Position numbers and translations under genes: made by a program. From Patiria pectinifera (lineage: Eukaryota; Echinodermata; Asteroidea; Valvatida; Asterinidae): a stretch of DNA of 64,000 nt. The stretch lies in contig CM057129.1 in the NCBI GenBank assembly GCA_029964075.1, positions 28,015,430 through 28,079,429 on the forward strand, written 5' to 3'. The notes below the pieces were generated by a model. It was not told the origin of the DNA and did no database searches. It saw nothing but the letters and a program-made list of their open reading frames with translations. Position 1 is the first letter of the stretch, and every line of letters starts with the position of its first letter. Shown here in pieces: positions 1 to 12,189 of the stretch.

Positions 1-2164
1 GAATCATTGAGACCTGCCCTAATCTGTTTCGACCAGTCGAAGCCGTGGTTAATGTCAGATGTATGTGCACAAAAGTCTGACATATGTGTGTTTGATGTGC
101 GTGAGTGAAACATTCAGTGTACATGTAGCATTGGAGTGATGCACGTGGTGTTGTCAGGTGCGCAGTGCCTAATGAATCAGTCCATATCATGAATTTATGG
201 CCAAACAAAAACAACTTACTAACTGAAAAATTAAAGGAGATCGACCAACAAAAAAGGGGAGATTACACAAAATTCTAAAGGAAGATTTTGCAACAACAAA
301 GCCTTCATATATCCCTTTTACTCAACTCCTGCTTTTTCAACAGAGAAGGGTTTACCGTCAGGCAATGCTACAACTCCAGAATCCTTGATGACACAATCTT
401 TGACAGGCTTAGAGTTGACAACATCAGTCTTTTCAACTTTTCTAACAACGTCCTGCCAGACACACACAATAAAAGAAGAAAACAGAAATCAAGGAGTTAC
501 TCAAAATGAAAATGAAATTCCAACAGTGGCTAAGTGCCGCAGTATATTTATACATAGAACTTTATACAATGGCCCAATTCTAATTCTGCAATATTTTTTG
601 TGCAAGTTGCAAAAACAAGTTTATAGGAAACATCTCTTGAAAGCTATGCAGTGGGCATGTGTTCCTACGAAATGGCTTGCTGCTAATTAATTCATCAGAT
701 GATGACATCATTCTTATTTACAAAATGTAATATATAGATTGCTGAGCATGCGTAAGTAATCTTTTGGTTAGTGCTCAGGCCTCATTATAATAATTTGCTT
801 AAAAATCATTTGTAAAGTGCATGCAGACAGCAGTGCGAGACTGGTGCAAGTTTATGTTTTGTCTAGCATGCGCCATGCCATGTGAGCGAGCTGCATTGCA
901 TTAGTCAGGCGGGGAGCCGTGTTGTATAGTTGGGCAGTGAGTTGCGTTACAGACGGTCAAGCAGCAAGTCAATACAGAGCCAGCTAATAGAATCCGCTAA
1001 TCTTGAGAGCATAATCCAGTGCAACCGCGGTGTTAATGCGTAAATTAGCAGTTACATGTACATTTCTAACAGCTGTACCATCGCGATAGTTGTGTAGGTG
1101 AAACAGTGCCGTATAGTGCTTTTTACATGCCAAAAAAAATTCCTACATGTACAGTGTGTACATGTAGGAATTGACTTTTACTTGGAGTGGTCGATTTAGT
1201 GTGTACTTAAGAATCTGTACAGAAAATATCCTGAGAGATAAAAGGGTCAAGTAGTGGGCTAGGTTGTCGACTATGTTGTCCGAAGGTCACCGTCAGAAGC
1301 ATGGTGAGAAACTGGACAGGGACAGAGCCGACTGTTGCTTTGAATTTGCCTTTACTTGGAGTCAGAGTTAGGCAGTAGCATTCCAAAGATATTTGGTTGA
1401 TTTCAGGGAAGTTGCCCGAGTGCGGATTATTTAGGCGTCACTTTATAATTGTATAACTATAATAGAAACCCAATTGTGTAAATAAGACAATTCCCAATAA
1501 TTGAAAAGAAGAATATTAAATCAGTTCCCATTGATCTTGCCATACTTCCTTTTGTCCCGTAATTGTTTATTACCTCGCGAGACAAAACGAATCCATATCC
1601 CTGGGCATTTAGATTGCTCGACAATATTAGAAGGCCGAGGCAGAGTTTAGGTTTAGGTTGGGAGACAGATTGCCACAATTGGAGATAGCTTCCCTCAACT
1701 GATAAAACTTAGACTGGCTCAAAACAATATTACATCAGAATAGGCATCAAATTTTGGTGAAACTCACACAGACACTATACATGTAGGTTGCAAAACTGTT
1801 CACAAAAAAAAATATTAAATGTTTTGCTGACTAATTGCCCCCTCCCCCTTTCATCAAAAAAGATGAAAGAAATTCACAGGTTGTGTTTTGTTGCAATGAA
1901 ACTCTAGTTAAACTAACTGACAAATTTGAGTTACTGCGATGGCAGAGTAGAGGAAACATTTGACGCTGTAAAAATTTACTACATTTGCATTACAAAGTTG
2001 GGAATCCAAACAACACCCAGGGTCTGGTACCCAGACACCCCACTGGCTAAAACCCTGCGGCCAACAGCCGCGACTGTCAACATCCAATGCAACCATGCTG
2101 ACTCATGTGAACATCAACAGATGCTAAATTGTAAAAAATTAAAAAAATGAAAGGCAGCACTTAC
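1..2164. other. no exon recognised; probable last intron of the cyclophilin gene
   Basis: The cyclophilin B gene runs on the minus strand and its exon 4 ends at 2165 with a GTAAG donor, so this stretch should be its last intron. I looked for the conserved last exon (VVRKVE followed by a KDV/CGKI-type end) and do not see it, so it probably lies left of the window. Short open frames here, for example at 385-690, look like no known protein. A small inverted repeat (tcctacatgtacagtgtgta / tacatgtagga) lies at about 1141-1168. Confidence 0.5.
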
Positions 2165-5100
2165 CATTCCTTTTAAAACCTTGCCAAACACGACGTGCTT
2201 GCCATCTAGCCAAGATGTTTTGACTGTAGTGAGGAAGAATTGAGAGCCGTTGGTATCCTTGCCTGCATTGGCCATGCTCAGCCAGCCCGGGCCGTAGTGT
2301 TGCAGCTTGAAATTCTCATCATCAAAACGGTCTCCATAGATACTCCTGCCTGTCATCAAATTAAGAAAGGCTTGTTAAAGGGTTTGTTTGGGTTTTAATA
2401 TTCCGAACACTTAAATATTTGATCGTACAATAAATGTACATGTACATTGGATATCTGGATAGACACTGATAGATATCTACAAGTTTGATTTGTATATTAA
2501 AAAAAAATATGTGGATGATCAGTGATGATTGAAGGAGATGAAACATTTTATCCTGGACCATGTGGGTTTCACTGAATACATGGCTGGGATCATCCAGATC
2601 CCAAGACCAAGCCTGGAAATAGGATATCATCTACTATATGTAAAAAATATACAAATATAAACTTTTTAGAGGGGCATGGATATTGTTCATGTCTCTGTTA
2701 TGCTTCCATGTAAACTTTACTTTAACCATAACTCCTGGGGCTCTTTCACTAGAAAGTATCCTGAATCCGCCAAAATCCACCAATTTTGTCATGCAAAAAA
2801 AATGCTGGTATCCTGAGTCCATCAAAATCCCCCAGTGTAGATACTGGATGTATCCTGAATCCGCCAGAATCCACCAGCAAAAGTCTCGATGGATTCTGGC
2901 GGATTCAGGATACATGTACCATGGTGGCATAACAAAAAATACAGTATGTTTTTCCATAGAGTCTTCAAAATCCATCACCTAAATTTCTAGTGGATTTTGA
3001 CGGATTCAGGATACCATGCTCGCATGAAAATTGTGATGTGTGTTGTTGCATAGGATCCATCAAAATACACCAATGCATGGCGACCCCAGCATTGCTTATA
3101 TTGTTTATATGCCGAGGCCTATATAGCCCCAGTCACATGTACATGTAGCTCCCATCCACCCAGTACATGTGTGTACATGTTTGCCAAAATGGGGGGGGGG
3201 GGGGGGGATGGATTTTGGTGGATTCAGGTACGTCAGGTTTAAGGATTAGCTTTCAAGGAAACATCTCCATTTGTCAATACTCACCCCCTGTGCCGTCTCC
3301 GTTGGTAAAATCTCCTCCTTGGATCATAAACTTATCGATGACACGGTGAAATTTACTGCCCTTGTAACCTTTTTCCTAGTGAAAGATATGAGAAATATGT
3401 TAGACAGACATGTACATCTGTGAAACTGAATGATCACACTTACCACAGAGCAGAGAGGTTGAATTGTTTTATGTACTTGGGAATGTTTTGCACGATTCTC
3501 CAGCCAAATGGGTTCTGCAAGTGGTGAAATTACAGTCCGACATTGGACTTTTACCAACCACTCGCCAAGATGTTTATCAGAACCAACTCTGCATAATAAA
3601 AGTATTCTAGTGCATGTAAAAGCTCAAAAATGATTATGCTGCACTAATCATGTAGGCCACTTTTGTCGAAGTAGTTTTTGCATCTTATTTCACATCGTTT
3701 ATGTCATAAGATGATTTGTGCATCTTATTATGTTCTACACATAAATCAGCAAGGCACCAGTCACAAGCAACATGTACATGTATGCACATATTGGATGGTA
3801 ACCTACTAGCCTTACTAGGGCATTCACATTACTCAGAAGCGAGACAATAGCATTTGAATTTGAGACTCAAAGACGAAATCCTTAATTTCCAGGGTTTCAG
3901 ATGACATGACTCCAGACATTAATACCCAGTTTCTCCAACCCATTGATAAAATATTAACGTCATTAGTTACTAGTTATCCCACAAGCGCAAGTGGAACACG
4001 GAAAACTTGAAGCACAGTAAAGATGGAACAAAAACTCTGTACATGAACGTTTCAATGGTTGTTGTATTACACATCCATGCTGTAGGAATAGGGTGTGCAT
4101 CTTAGAATAGCGTGATGCACGGGGTGAGATATGGACTGTGAGACATTAGGTACGTGTATAATATTACACTGTGTTTGCAATGGATCGACCAATCAGTTTG
4201 CTCGAGGGTAACAGATGATGTACTTACTCCTGGTTTGTCTTTATGGATGGTGGCCAGAGCTACAAAGTTCTTAACAGTCTTGGGCACCGTCTTGCCAAAC
4301 AGACCAATCTCTACACGTCCTACATCCTCTCCACCGATGGAAATGTCGAAAAACACCTGGAAATAGAAGGGTGAAGACACAATTTGAAAATGTATTTATA
4401 ACGAGCAACAATATGGCAAAGAGATATACGTTGTACAATAGAAAGTATTGCTTTCTCCTGGCCGTTGGTTTACACGTGCTTCCCTTTAGGAACCTAGATG
4501 CAGGCCTACCTATATTTCTGATATTATTCAACAAAACATTTAATGTGCTAAATCTATGTTTCAATTTCTATCTTCTTTCTTTCTTTTCCCCTCTTTTCCC
4601 TTTACTTTTATCCTGGTAGCCTTTTATCATCAGTGGCTTTGATAATGTTTGTAAATGCAATTATGTGGATCAATTCCAAAACACAACCAATATCTACATG
4701 TACATGTCCTCGACTCCTAGCTAAAACTATCGACAAAATGGCTTCTGTATTTAAAGAGTTCATGACCGATACATATCAGGTACTTTGTGCACATCTGTTG
4801 CCTTCTCACATTATCTGACAAAGCAATCTGTTATTTTATATCAAGATTAGATTGTCATGCTTGTGTACGCATCCTAGGTAAAAGTGACTCCACATGTGTA
4901 TAACAGAGAAGTTTCACACGAAAATGGCAGGCTTTGATGGAAATGTCCTGTAAACTTTCAGACTAGGACCGTCTGTCTGTAACGGCAGTTCCCATTTGCT
5001 GCAGTAGCCCTCGCGCAGGGGTATCACTGCATTGCCACGATTGCAAATGTTTACAACCCTTGGGCGAGCCATTGAACAATTTCTCAATTGATGATTGGTT

Positions 5101-8100
5101 CCCTAGGAAAGCGACATGATGCTGGTCACCGCGCGTATAATTATAGCCCGTATGTTTACAACCGTCAGGCGAGCCACTGAACATTTCTCAATCACTGATT
5201 GGTGCCCTAGGAAAGCCTAGGGAGAAAATAAAGAAAAAGTGACACCGCTGTTCAGAAATGGCCAAGAAGTTAGTGAAAGTAGCCTAGGCCCGCTGGTTTA
5301 TTGTGCTAGACATGCTAGAGGGCGCACTATGCACCTTCCACTAACAGACTAATGATGTTGCAACCTGAGCTGGAGAGTCAGGAAAATTGCGTATTTCTTA
5401 AGAAACTTGGAAATATTTCTCAGTCCCAGATTCATGTCTTATCATGATTTTTGCAATGAATGACCTTCATTGAGATGATATATGAAGAAAAAAGTGGCGT
5501 CAGGTTGCAACATTTTTTCCACAATTATTAACGTCTTGGGTCAAGACTAGTGCTGCACAAATGATGGAGGCAATTACAACAAAATGTATGTACTTTTTGT
5601 ACTTCTAAAGTTGTAGGACTACTAAAAGTATACACGTCAAAGAGGCCGCCCTACAGAGAGATTCCCATATCTGGCCATCACTAATTTTTCCCTTCAGTTA
5701 CCTATAAAGTATGAGCCATCAGAAAGTGATATATGTCCTAACTTAAAAGTAAAATTTAGGGAGATCGTGTATCTACGGGCCCGGTTCCTACGTATAGGTC
5801 TAAGGGAACAAAATCCACTTTTAAATTATTTGACCTACCAAACTCATTGGCGACATTAAGAACATACAGGTATGTCATAGATACAGGGCAGGGTTTTGAA
5901 TTATGTGGGAAATTTAGGGGTAAAATGACGATGACAACGACAAAACGCAAAACGAAAATAAAGATGGCGATCATCGCGCGATGTACCGTGAGCATGCAAG
6001 TCGCGCTGCACAGCACCAACTGGCCCGCAAACCGCACAGGAAAATCGCAATTTCTACCCCAACAAACTGTTCAAAAATTACCAAAAAGGTGTCATTACAT
6101 TGAGAAAAGTCCACTTTAGGTTGAAAATGTCACTTTTTAGTAATAAAAACAGGAAAGATTCCCATATCTGGCCATCACTTTTCACCCAGTGCACAAACTC
6201 TGTGTCTGAGACTGGTCTGAACATTTCTAAGTGTTTTCTCAGTAAATACTTCAAATTCAATATTTTCCTTGCTGCGTTTGTAAATTTGACTTTTAAGGGC
6301 ATATTATCACTTTCTGATGGCTGATTGATACTGATATCTGTACATGTAGGTCACTAAGGGAAAAATTATGGCGATCGTGAAGTGTAGGGCCCTTGTTTTG
6401 TTTTGATCAAATTAAGAGTCAAAAATGTTTTTTATTGCTCAAAAATCACCTTTACAATCAAAAGCAGACTTTTCTCAATTCTAATGACACCCGTTTTGCA
6501 ATTTTGAACACATTCTTGGGGTAGAAATCACAATTTTCCTGTGCGGTTTGTGCCTTGCAATTCAGCCCCGTGCGTGCTCACGGTACATTGCGCGGCGAAC
6601 GCCATCTTTATTTAGCCTGCAAAGGTCACTTTGGCACTGGACAGTCATCTGCAAAAGTCAGTTTTGAACAGAACTCGTACAAAATAGAGGTGTCCTAAAA
6701 GTAAGGATTACCCAGATTTTACTTAATACCCAATACTTAATTTTTAGGGCCTTCCATTAATAAATAGTAATGAAAAGGCAGTGGAAATTTTGCCGGAGAC
6801 GGCAAACCCTTAGTAAACGTTAGCTTGCCGGATATGCACTGAACATGCGCAGTTAGGCCTACTGTTTTTTGGTACTTTTCCGGTGACAAACTTTAGTCTG
6901 GCTCCATGCCAACATATTATCGTTGTAACTTTGAATTCACAAGATGGGAATCAGAACATTTTATAATTTTGGACTTTATTTCCCTAAAAAAAATATCTCC
7001 AGAGCCACAAATCTGAAAAAGAAAATGTAGGCTAATACTCTGCAATAAAATGTTTGAGACATGTTAAAATGATAAAAGAAGAATATTCTCATTTTTGGGG
7101 ATGGGGGAAAAAAACCTTAGAAATGTCGCCAGTGGGGATCAGGATCAAACCCGGGTCTTCCCGCTCATGAGATCCGTTGCTTATCTACTAGTCCACAGTC
7201 AGACAGTCCACACAATTGTTGGTGGCAATTTAATATATCTTATAATTCAGCCCTATCTAGAGAGTACAGCTCCCTCTGTTGATTGGGATTGCCACCAGCA
7301 AACCTTTAGTAAACTTTAGCTTGCCGAGATTACCTCCGGCAAAAATATTCACTTGCTAACGAAAATAATCTATGTTTTACAGGCCGTTTCATGTTATGTT
7401 CGTGAACGAGACAGTACCGGATTTACAAATGCGATATCGAAATTGAAATTCCTAGTTTTGGCGCACCGAATTTACAAATCCGTTGATTCCTAGTTACGTT
7501 GCAACATGTGCACAGTCGGAAAAATTCTGCTATCCGGACACCACTTTTTTCAATTAATTTTCTAGCGCCAAAAGTTACCTCTTTTATGGTTATTCCCTCC
7601 ACTTTCCCTCCTCTACTCTCACCCCGTCCTTTCCTTAGTTTCTATTTATCAATCAGTCGCTCACTTCCTCGAGATTCGAACCTCGAACGCTTGCTTGATA
7701 CACGAGTCTCTTAACCGCTAGGCCGCGCACGATCGCTGTTGCAATGATCAATCTTTGGACGTATTTGAAGTATCCATTGAAATAAACTAAATATTCATGA
7801 GAAAATAAATATTCATAATGACGTATTGCACTATCATTGGCCGGCTCATGCGACGTCTCATGCGACGTCATGGTTATCGATGTCATGCGTATAACTACCG
7901 CTGTTCCAGACACTTCAATCAGTTTTGACCGGCTGCTTCAACTCAGATCTGCACTACATGTGCATGCAAAATGTGCTCCAAAAACACATTTTTACCAATT
8001 TTTTTTCGCATGTCCACTCTTTCCTGGATTCCTCTTGGTTGAAATCACAAGGTGAGGTGAAAATTTGGATGTTTGGCGGCAGGTAAGTGGTGTCCGGTTG

Positions 8101-8510
8101 GCAGAATTTTACCCAAATGAGGCTACATGTAGGATTTTGCCCTTGTTTAAACGTCAGTTAAGGGCAAAAACCTAATTTGATCCAGCTAAGTTAACATGCT
8201 CATCAGGAATTCACATGTAACATGTTACATGTGAATTCCTGATGAACTTGTTAAGCTGGAGTTTCTCAAGCTAAGTCATGACAGTGTGACAACAAGTGAT
8301 GGCCAGATAATGAGATATGATTATGAGAATCTTTCCCCAAAAATAGCCACCCTAGCGCTACTGACTGTTGACTGCATCATCATCATGCAATTTTGGTTAA
8401 CTTACAATGTCTGTCACTTTTGCCCCTTTCTTCTCAGCAACTGCAGCCTGAGGTAGGAGGAGGTAAATAATAGCCACTAGGGCCAGCGAAGCAACAACAA
8501 TAACCTTCAT
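2165..8510 (-). CDS. PPIB: peptidyl-prolyl cis-trans isomerase B (ER cyclophilin B), 5' four coding exons, partial
   Basis: This is a secreted-pathway cyclophilin that isomerises prolyl peptide bonds of folding proteins in the ER. Four minus-strand exons fit with phase: 8406-8510, 4228-4356, 3285-3375 and 2165-2349. Exon 1 begins with a signal peptide ([20 protein letters not shown], then QAAVAEKK). Exon 2 carries [20 protein letters not shown]. Exon 3 carries the active-site core [16 protein letters not shown] and NGDGTG. Exon 4 carries [29 protein letters not shown] and [16 protein letters not shown]. The catalytic Arg (FHRVI), QGGDF and the substrate-pocket W are all present. The final exon, with VVRKVE and any ER-retention tail, is not in the window. 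Oddity: where vertebrate PPIB reads ATGEKG, exon 2 ends ATIHKDKPG and exon 3 starts EKGYKG, which lengthens a surface loop by several residues. Intron 1 (about 4 kb) is full of repeats. The ER signal makes PPIB a better fit than PPIA; PPIC is the other possibility. Confidence 0.93.
2756..3230. repeat. small foldback-like cluster of a 22-bp minisatellite in both orientations
   Basis: Copies of the unit tatcctgaatccgccaaaat ccacca occur at about 2757, 2849, 2890 (inverted), 2990 (inverted) and 3208 (inverted). The strongest pair is an exact 25-base inverted repeat, 2849-2873 against 2890-2914, with a 16-base loop. The block lies in the cyclophilin intron between exons 3 and 4. The outer copies are inverted relative to each other, so the layout matches the larger minisatellite-armed foldback elements elsewhere in the window. 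A run of 18 or so G lies at about 3190-3208. Confidence 0.65.
5047..5215. repeat. two-copy direct repeat, period about 104 bp
   Basis: The block from atgtttacaacc through gcgagcca, tgaaca, tttctcaat, gattggt and ccctaggaaagc is present at about 5047-5107 and again at about 5151-5215. It is intronic in the cyclophilin gene. Copies differ by several substitutions and small indels. No coding potential seen. Confidence 0.7.
5645..6625. repeat. interleaved inverted repeats, probable non-autonomous DNA transposon(s)
   Basis: Two pairs of inverted segments overlap in order. One pair is about 5645-5760 with 6285-6390 (shared words: atttttccctt, gccatcagaaagtgata). The other is about 5930-6145 with 6425-6625 (shared words: ggtacattgcgcg-type, aatttctaccccaa, tgtgcggttt). 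The order B-A-B'-A' is not a simple hairpin, so it is either two nested copies or one rearranged element. The words acattgcgcg and ggcgatc recur near the ends. No protein is encoded. Confidence 0.6.
6800..7330 (-). repeat. repeat unit flanked by ~28-bp direct repeats and containing a tRNA-like segment
   Basis: A near-identical word (gcaaac-ccttagtaaac-ttagcttgccg) occurs at about 6810-6837 and 7298-7326 in the same orientation. Between them, on the minus strand at about 7130-7205, is a tRNA-like segment with an A-box-like part (tggactagtagataagcaac) and a B-box-like part (gggtttgatcctgatcc). This looks like a SINE head inside a larger repeat. I do not recognise the family. Confidence 0.45.
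7525..8113. mobile_element. terminal-inverted-repeat element carrying an internal tRNA-like (SINE-type) segment
   Basis: The ends read aattctgctatccggacacc at about 7525 and, inverted, ggtgtccggttggcagaatt at about 8085-8106. Inside, on the minus strand at about 7665-7735, lies a tRNA-like segment: A-box-like ggcctagcggttaagagact and B-box-like ggttcgaatctcg. Length about 590 bp, no transposase, so non-autonomous. Target duplication not resolved. It has the same plan, TIRs around a tRNA-like head, as the unrelated family at 36896-37170. Confidence 0.55.
8178..8262. repeat. near-perfect palindrome, about 80 bp
   Basis: The centre at about 8220 is a perfect palindrome: catcaggaattcacatgtaa followed by its reverse complement. 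The outer flanks (ccagctaagttaacatgctc on the left, gaacttgttaagctgg on the right) continue the pairing with a few mismatches. It sits in cyclophilin intron 1, about 150 bases downstream, in the gene's sense, of exon 1. It has no loop and would form a cruciform or a single RNA hairpin. Confidence 0.85.
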
Positions 8511-8985
8511 GTTTTTCACGATGAAATGCAACGCGTACGAGATTCCCATGAATTGAAATACAGGACTTGGTATAGCCTACATGTATTTCAGGGTTTATTG
8601 GAGCATCAATTACGTCCACGTCGACGGCTGCTGTACTGTACGCCACCTAGACGTCATTTCACGTACATGTTGGACCTTGTAACAAAGTCATCCGCCTAAA
8701 TTTTGAACCCTTTAACTCAGTGAAGATAATGTAGGACTGCCTCAATCCAGTACTCTAAAATCTTAATTATTTTATTGACATGAAAACAAACAGTTATTAT
8801 GTCCCGTGGGAAGAAACTAATCGGACTATTTTGTGAAAATGTATTCATATGTAAATATATATTTTTACAGCGGAAATGTAAACGTTTTGTGAAAAACCTT
8901 AGCACAAAATGTCTCTCTTAAGTTCTAAAAGCAAGAAGGCTAGGTGTCGAGTAAACTGGTTGAGTTGTATGGTTACACGTGGACG
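8511..8985. other. cyclophilin 5' flank
   Basis: This is the presumed 5' UTR and promoter side of the minus-strand cyclophilin gene. The bases upstream of the ATG (cgtgaaaaac) and a CpG-containing stretch at about 8600-8660 (acgtccacgtcgacg) are compatible with a housekeeping promoter. I see no TATA box I would defend. Confidence 0.3.
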
Positions 8986-9500
8986 CAACCTCGTCCCCAG
9001 GGTGTCGAGCAGTACGCGCCCACCACTACCTGCTCTCTCACCCTGGTATTGGATCATTTGCATGTGCAAGATTTTTGCAGACGTATGCAAATGAGGAACA
9101 GTCTGGTGCCTGGATATGCGTTACACATTAGCGTTTGTTTTTGTATGCGGTGTCTGGGGTAAAAACAGAGTCAATTCGTAGCAGCGCGAGCACGGCGTGA
9201 GTTACGAAAACACGATTTTTGAAATCAAAGTGTTACGATTTTATCAAGACAACATGCAGTATCATATTTCATATTAATATGAGCAAATTGGAAAGGAAAT
9301 TAGTATTTTCGAGAAGGCGTGGACGAATGATCGCGAACAACACGTACTGCACGTTGTGAATATATAGCACCAAGTACACGATAAAAATCCATTACTAGCC
9401 AATTGCGGTATCCAATCAGGATACAGGAAGAAAGTTTCCTATCCAGGGTTTACTATTGGAAACGCGGTTGGAAATAAAGTAAGCAATGGGGACGAGGTTG
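8986..9500. mobile_element. MITE with 9-bp target duplication
   Basis: The element starts CAACCTCGTCCCCA and ends with the inverse TGGGGACGAGGTTG. It is flanked by acgtggacg on both sides (8977-8985 and 9501-9509). The exact duplication puts the borders beyond doubt. Nine bases fits Mutator-like elements; an 8-bp hAT duplication with one chance match is the alternative. 515 bp, no transposase. Confidence 0.85.
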
Positions 9501-9860
9501 ACGTGGACGGCATTCAAAGCCGCAAACTGCGCTGGCATGGGGGCACAGCATGGGTTTGACTATGATATGGGCAGAGTCGTCTATTAATGTTGTGCCCTTG
9601 TTGCTTCCTACGCGAAATTTGCGCTAATAGGCCTCGTCCTATACGGATTCCAACAGTTTCTGTTACAAAATCGTCACAATTTGTTTTTTCTTGTAGAAAA
9701 AGAGTATACGATTCAGGCTACCATGGAGGTAGTCTAATTCGCTGTGCGAGCAGGGAGACTCGGACCCTTTCACTTATGTAGTGAAGTAGGAAACACATTA
9801 CTGTAGGCCTATTATTAATTATATTGTGAATTATCACACACGCAAGGCGAAAAAAAAAAT

Positions 9861-10232
9861 AACAATCGGTCTCTGGTCAGACCGAAGTTCCGGAATTGAT
9901 GCGGCGACTCGTTTTTTGTTTGTTTGTTTGGGTTTTTTTTGGTGTTTTTTTTTCTTTTTCCAAGATTGAATTGTACAGACAAGGTGGGTAGGCCTACTAT
10001 TTTGCTTTTTTGTGTCCTCATTATACATTTGTGTCCTCCATAATTTGCCTTGGTGCCCTTTATCATTTGCCTTGGTGCAATTTCCCCATTCCTTGGTGCT
10101 CCTTGGTACAAACATTTGAGGAGGTGCGGTAATAAAGGGCGCTGTTGTAACTTCCGTGTTTAATTTGAAGAGAAAAAAAGGTTGACGCGCATGATTAAAA
10201 TCGACGCGCGCGCTGACCAGAGACCGAAATAT
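9861..10232. mobile_element. MITE-like element with TIR cggtctctggtcag
   Basis: The ends read aacaatcggtctctggtcag at about 9861-9880 and, inverted, gctgaccagagaccgaaata at about 10212-10231. Poly-A/T tracts flank both ends. The inside is low complexity, with repeated ttgccttggtgc words at 10040-10100 and gacgcgcgcg near the right end. A related word, cgcgcgcagaccagaaaccg, occurs at about 57054-57073. Target duplication not resolved. Confidence 0.55.
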
Positions 10233-11814
10233 TTATTTTTTTTTGGCCTATTAATATCCTAAAGAGCTGCCGGCAAGTGACGACTTTCTTTGTGCACCAA
10301 AACTTGACAACTGAGTTCTACAAACTATACAAAACTGGCTAAACAATAAACAAACAAAAAACAAAAAAAAATAACAATTTTGTTTGGGCGATTCACAGAA
10401 AGTTAAAAGAATTTACCATTAATGCAATTTGATTTCGGCCCAAAAGTGGGCAAACCACCGGCGACTGTACACATAAGGCCGAGGCCGGCTACAGTGGGCC
10501 TAATTATGCGCGACTGACGTCCATAAGTAAAGTAAGTTAGGCTCAACTTCGGTAGCTACGCTTTGGTAAAGGCCCCCTATACACTAGAGTTACTTTAATT
10601 GTTACACCACTACTTTTCTAAATTATCACGACATGATTTGTCGGGGAAAAAAAGGAAAAGAAATAGCTATCTTCAATGATAACACAATTACAAACACAAA
10701 TCGAAATGTACCAATTACATGCCCGTATTTAGTGGGAGGGTGGGGGTGTCAAACGACTCCCTACCCCCCACATCACACACGTACAAAATCGGACGCAGGT
10801 CCACTTTTTTCCTCGGGATTGTGTATGAGTTCCATGCGATCTGATACACAGTGCCCTGTGGCGACATGCTGTGCCGATGGGGAACAAAAGATTGTATACG
10901 CGTCTAATTTCTACTATCGGTGAATGCGTCTCCACAAGGTTATCACGAAATAGATATTTGAACTTTACTCAAAAACTAGGAATTTCCAAGGTTTAGGGAT
11001 ATTAAGTCCGAATTTCAGCCCAAGAAATTAATTCTGGTTAAAACAGGAGCATTATGAAGCTACACTTTCAAACTCTAAAATTTTAGTACGCAATGTGACG
11101 ACTCTGAGAACAAAGAAAATAATGACTCACCCCACAAGGATACACATTCCAGACTGAGTATGCCCGTAATCAACTGTTCACGTTAGGTCCACTTTATGGT
11201 GAAAAGGTCCTCTTCATGGTAAAAACGACCCTCAACTCCATACTACCAGGCTGCATGGCTGTGATGTGCGATATTCAACTTAGCAGATATTTTTAAATTG
11301 TAGGCCCAAGCTTTCCTTAACATTCACAAGACAAATAATATCAGACGTTTGGACATTAACATCCATTGATTAAACTAAATCAATCAATTTATCATTAGAG
11401 TTGCCCTGTCAAATACACCGAAATCATAATTTAACCAGTTTCCCTCAACAAATTTCGTTAGACATGCAAATTGAACAGAATTCAAAATTAGCAAACTTTA
11501 CCCACTGTCATATAAACCGTAAAGATATAAAATATTCATAATTTTATGGGATTGTAGAGTAACTTGCCTACTTTGCGTTTAAAGAGCGCGTTTGTAACCA
11601 TTTATTTTTCTTTTTTTCTCTTCTATTTACAATACTAAGTTAACTATGGTCTCTCTATCTTGACAGACTACTCATTAAAAAAAAAGATACAGGATTGTTT
11701 GCTTTTTGAGCAGTGTTTCGTTTGAAGCAACAAAATTGCTCAAAATCTTAAGAAGGGTGCATGACAACTATAACTTGTTGAAGTTTCAGCTCACTGAGAT
11801 GAGCTAGTGGGTTT
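10233..11814. other. no gene or element recognised
   Basis: AT-rich sequence with short poly-A and poly-T tracts. Open frames, for example 10633-10923, have no recognisable protein features and look like chance. Confidence 0.4.
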
Positions 11815-12178
11815 TTAACGTGTAAATTAATGCTTATGGTAATTTGCTTTGGGAGGGTTCATAATTATGTGCATACACAATCATTAGTGGATTTTTAAGA
11901 CGTCTTTCTATACATCATGAGTCGTCAGTTTTATAGTTTCGTTTTATTCATATGCATTTTGTGGTTTTTTGATATGTAAATTACAATTAATGCTTCTGGT
12001 AATTGCTTTGGGAGGGAAGGCTTTATTTCTTTGCTTGATGACTTTTAAAATTAATGTGATTTTCTCAGTATTGTTAATTGTTTGTTATGTTTATTGTGTT
12101 TTATGTATGCTGGGACCCATGGGAGACCAGTGGATTCCACTGAATGGGCCATCCAGTTGAAATAAGAAATAAATAAAT
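11815..12178 (+). mobile_element. LINE 3' tail fragment ending in (aaat)n
   Basis: The segment ends gggacccatgggagaccagt, then tgaatgggccatccagttga and an aaataaataaataaataaat tail, a form typical of non-LTR 3' ends with short tandem tails. Upstream, the word taatgctt-tggtaattgctttgggaggg is present twice (about 11828-11857 and 11988-12016), so the 3' part is partly duplicated. No reverse transcriptase remains. CR1-like is a guess. Confidence 0.5.
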
Positions 12179-12189
12179 AAATAAATAAG

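Noticed and set aside
385-690. 101-codon open frame
   Set aside because: No recognisable domain, no codon pattern, low complexity end; probably chance within a cyclophilin intron.
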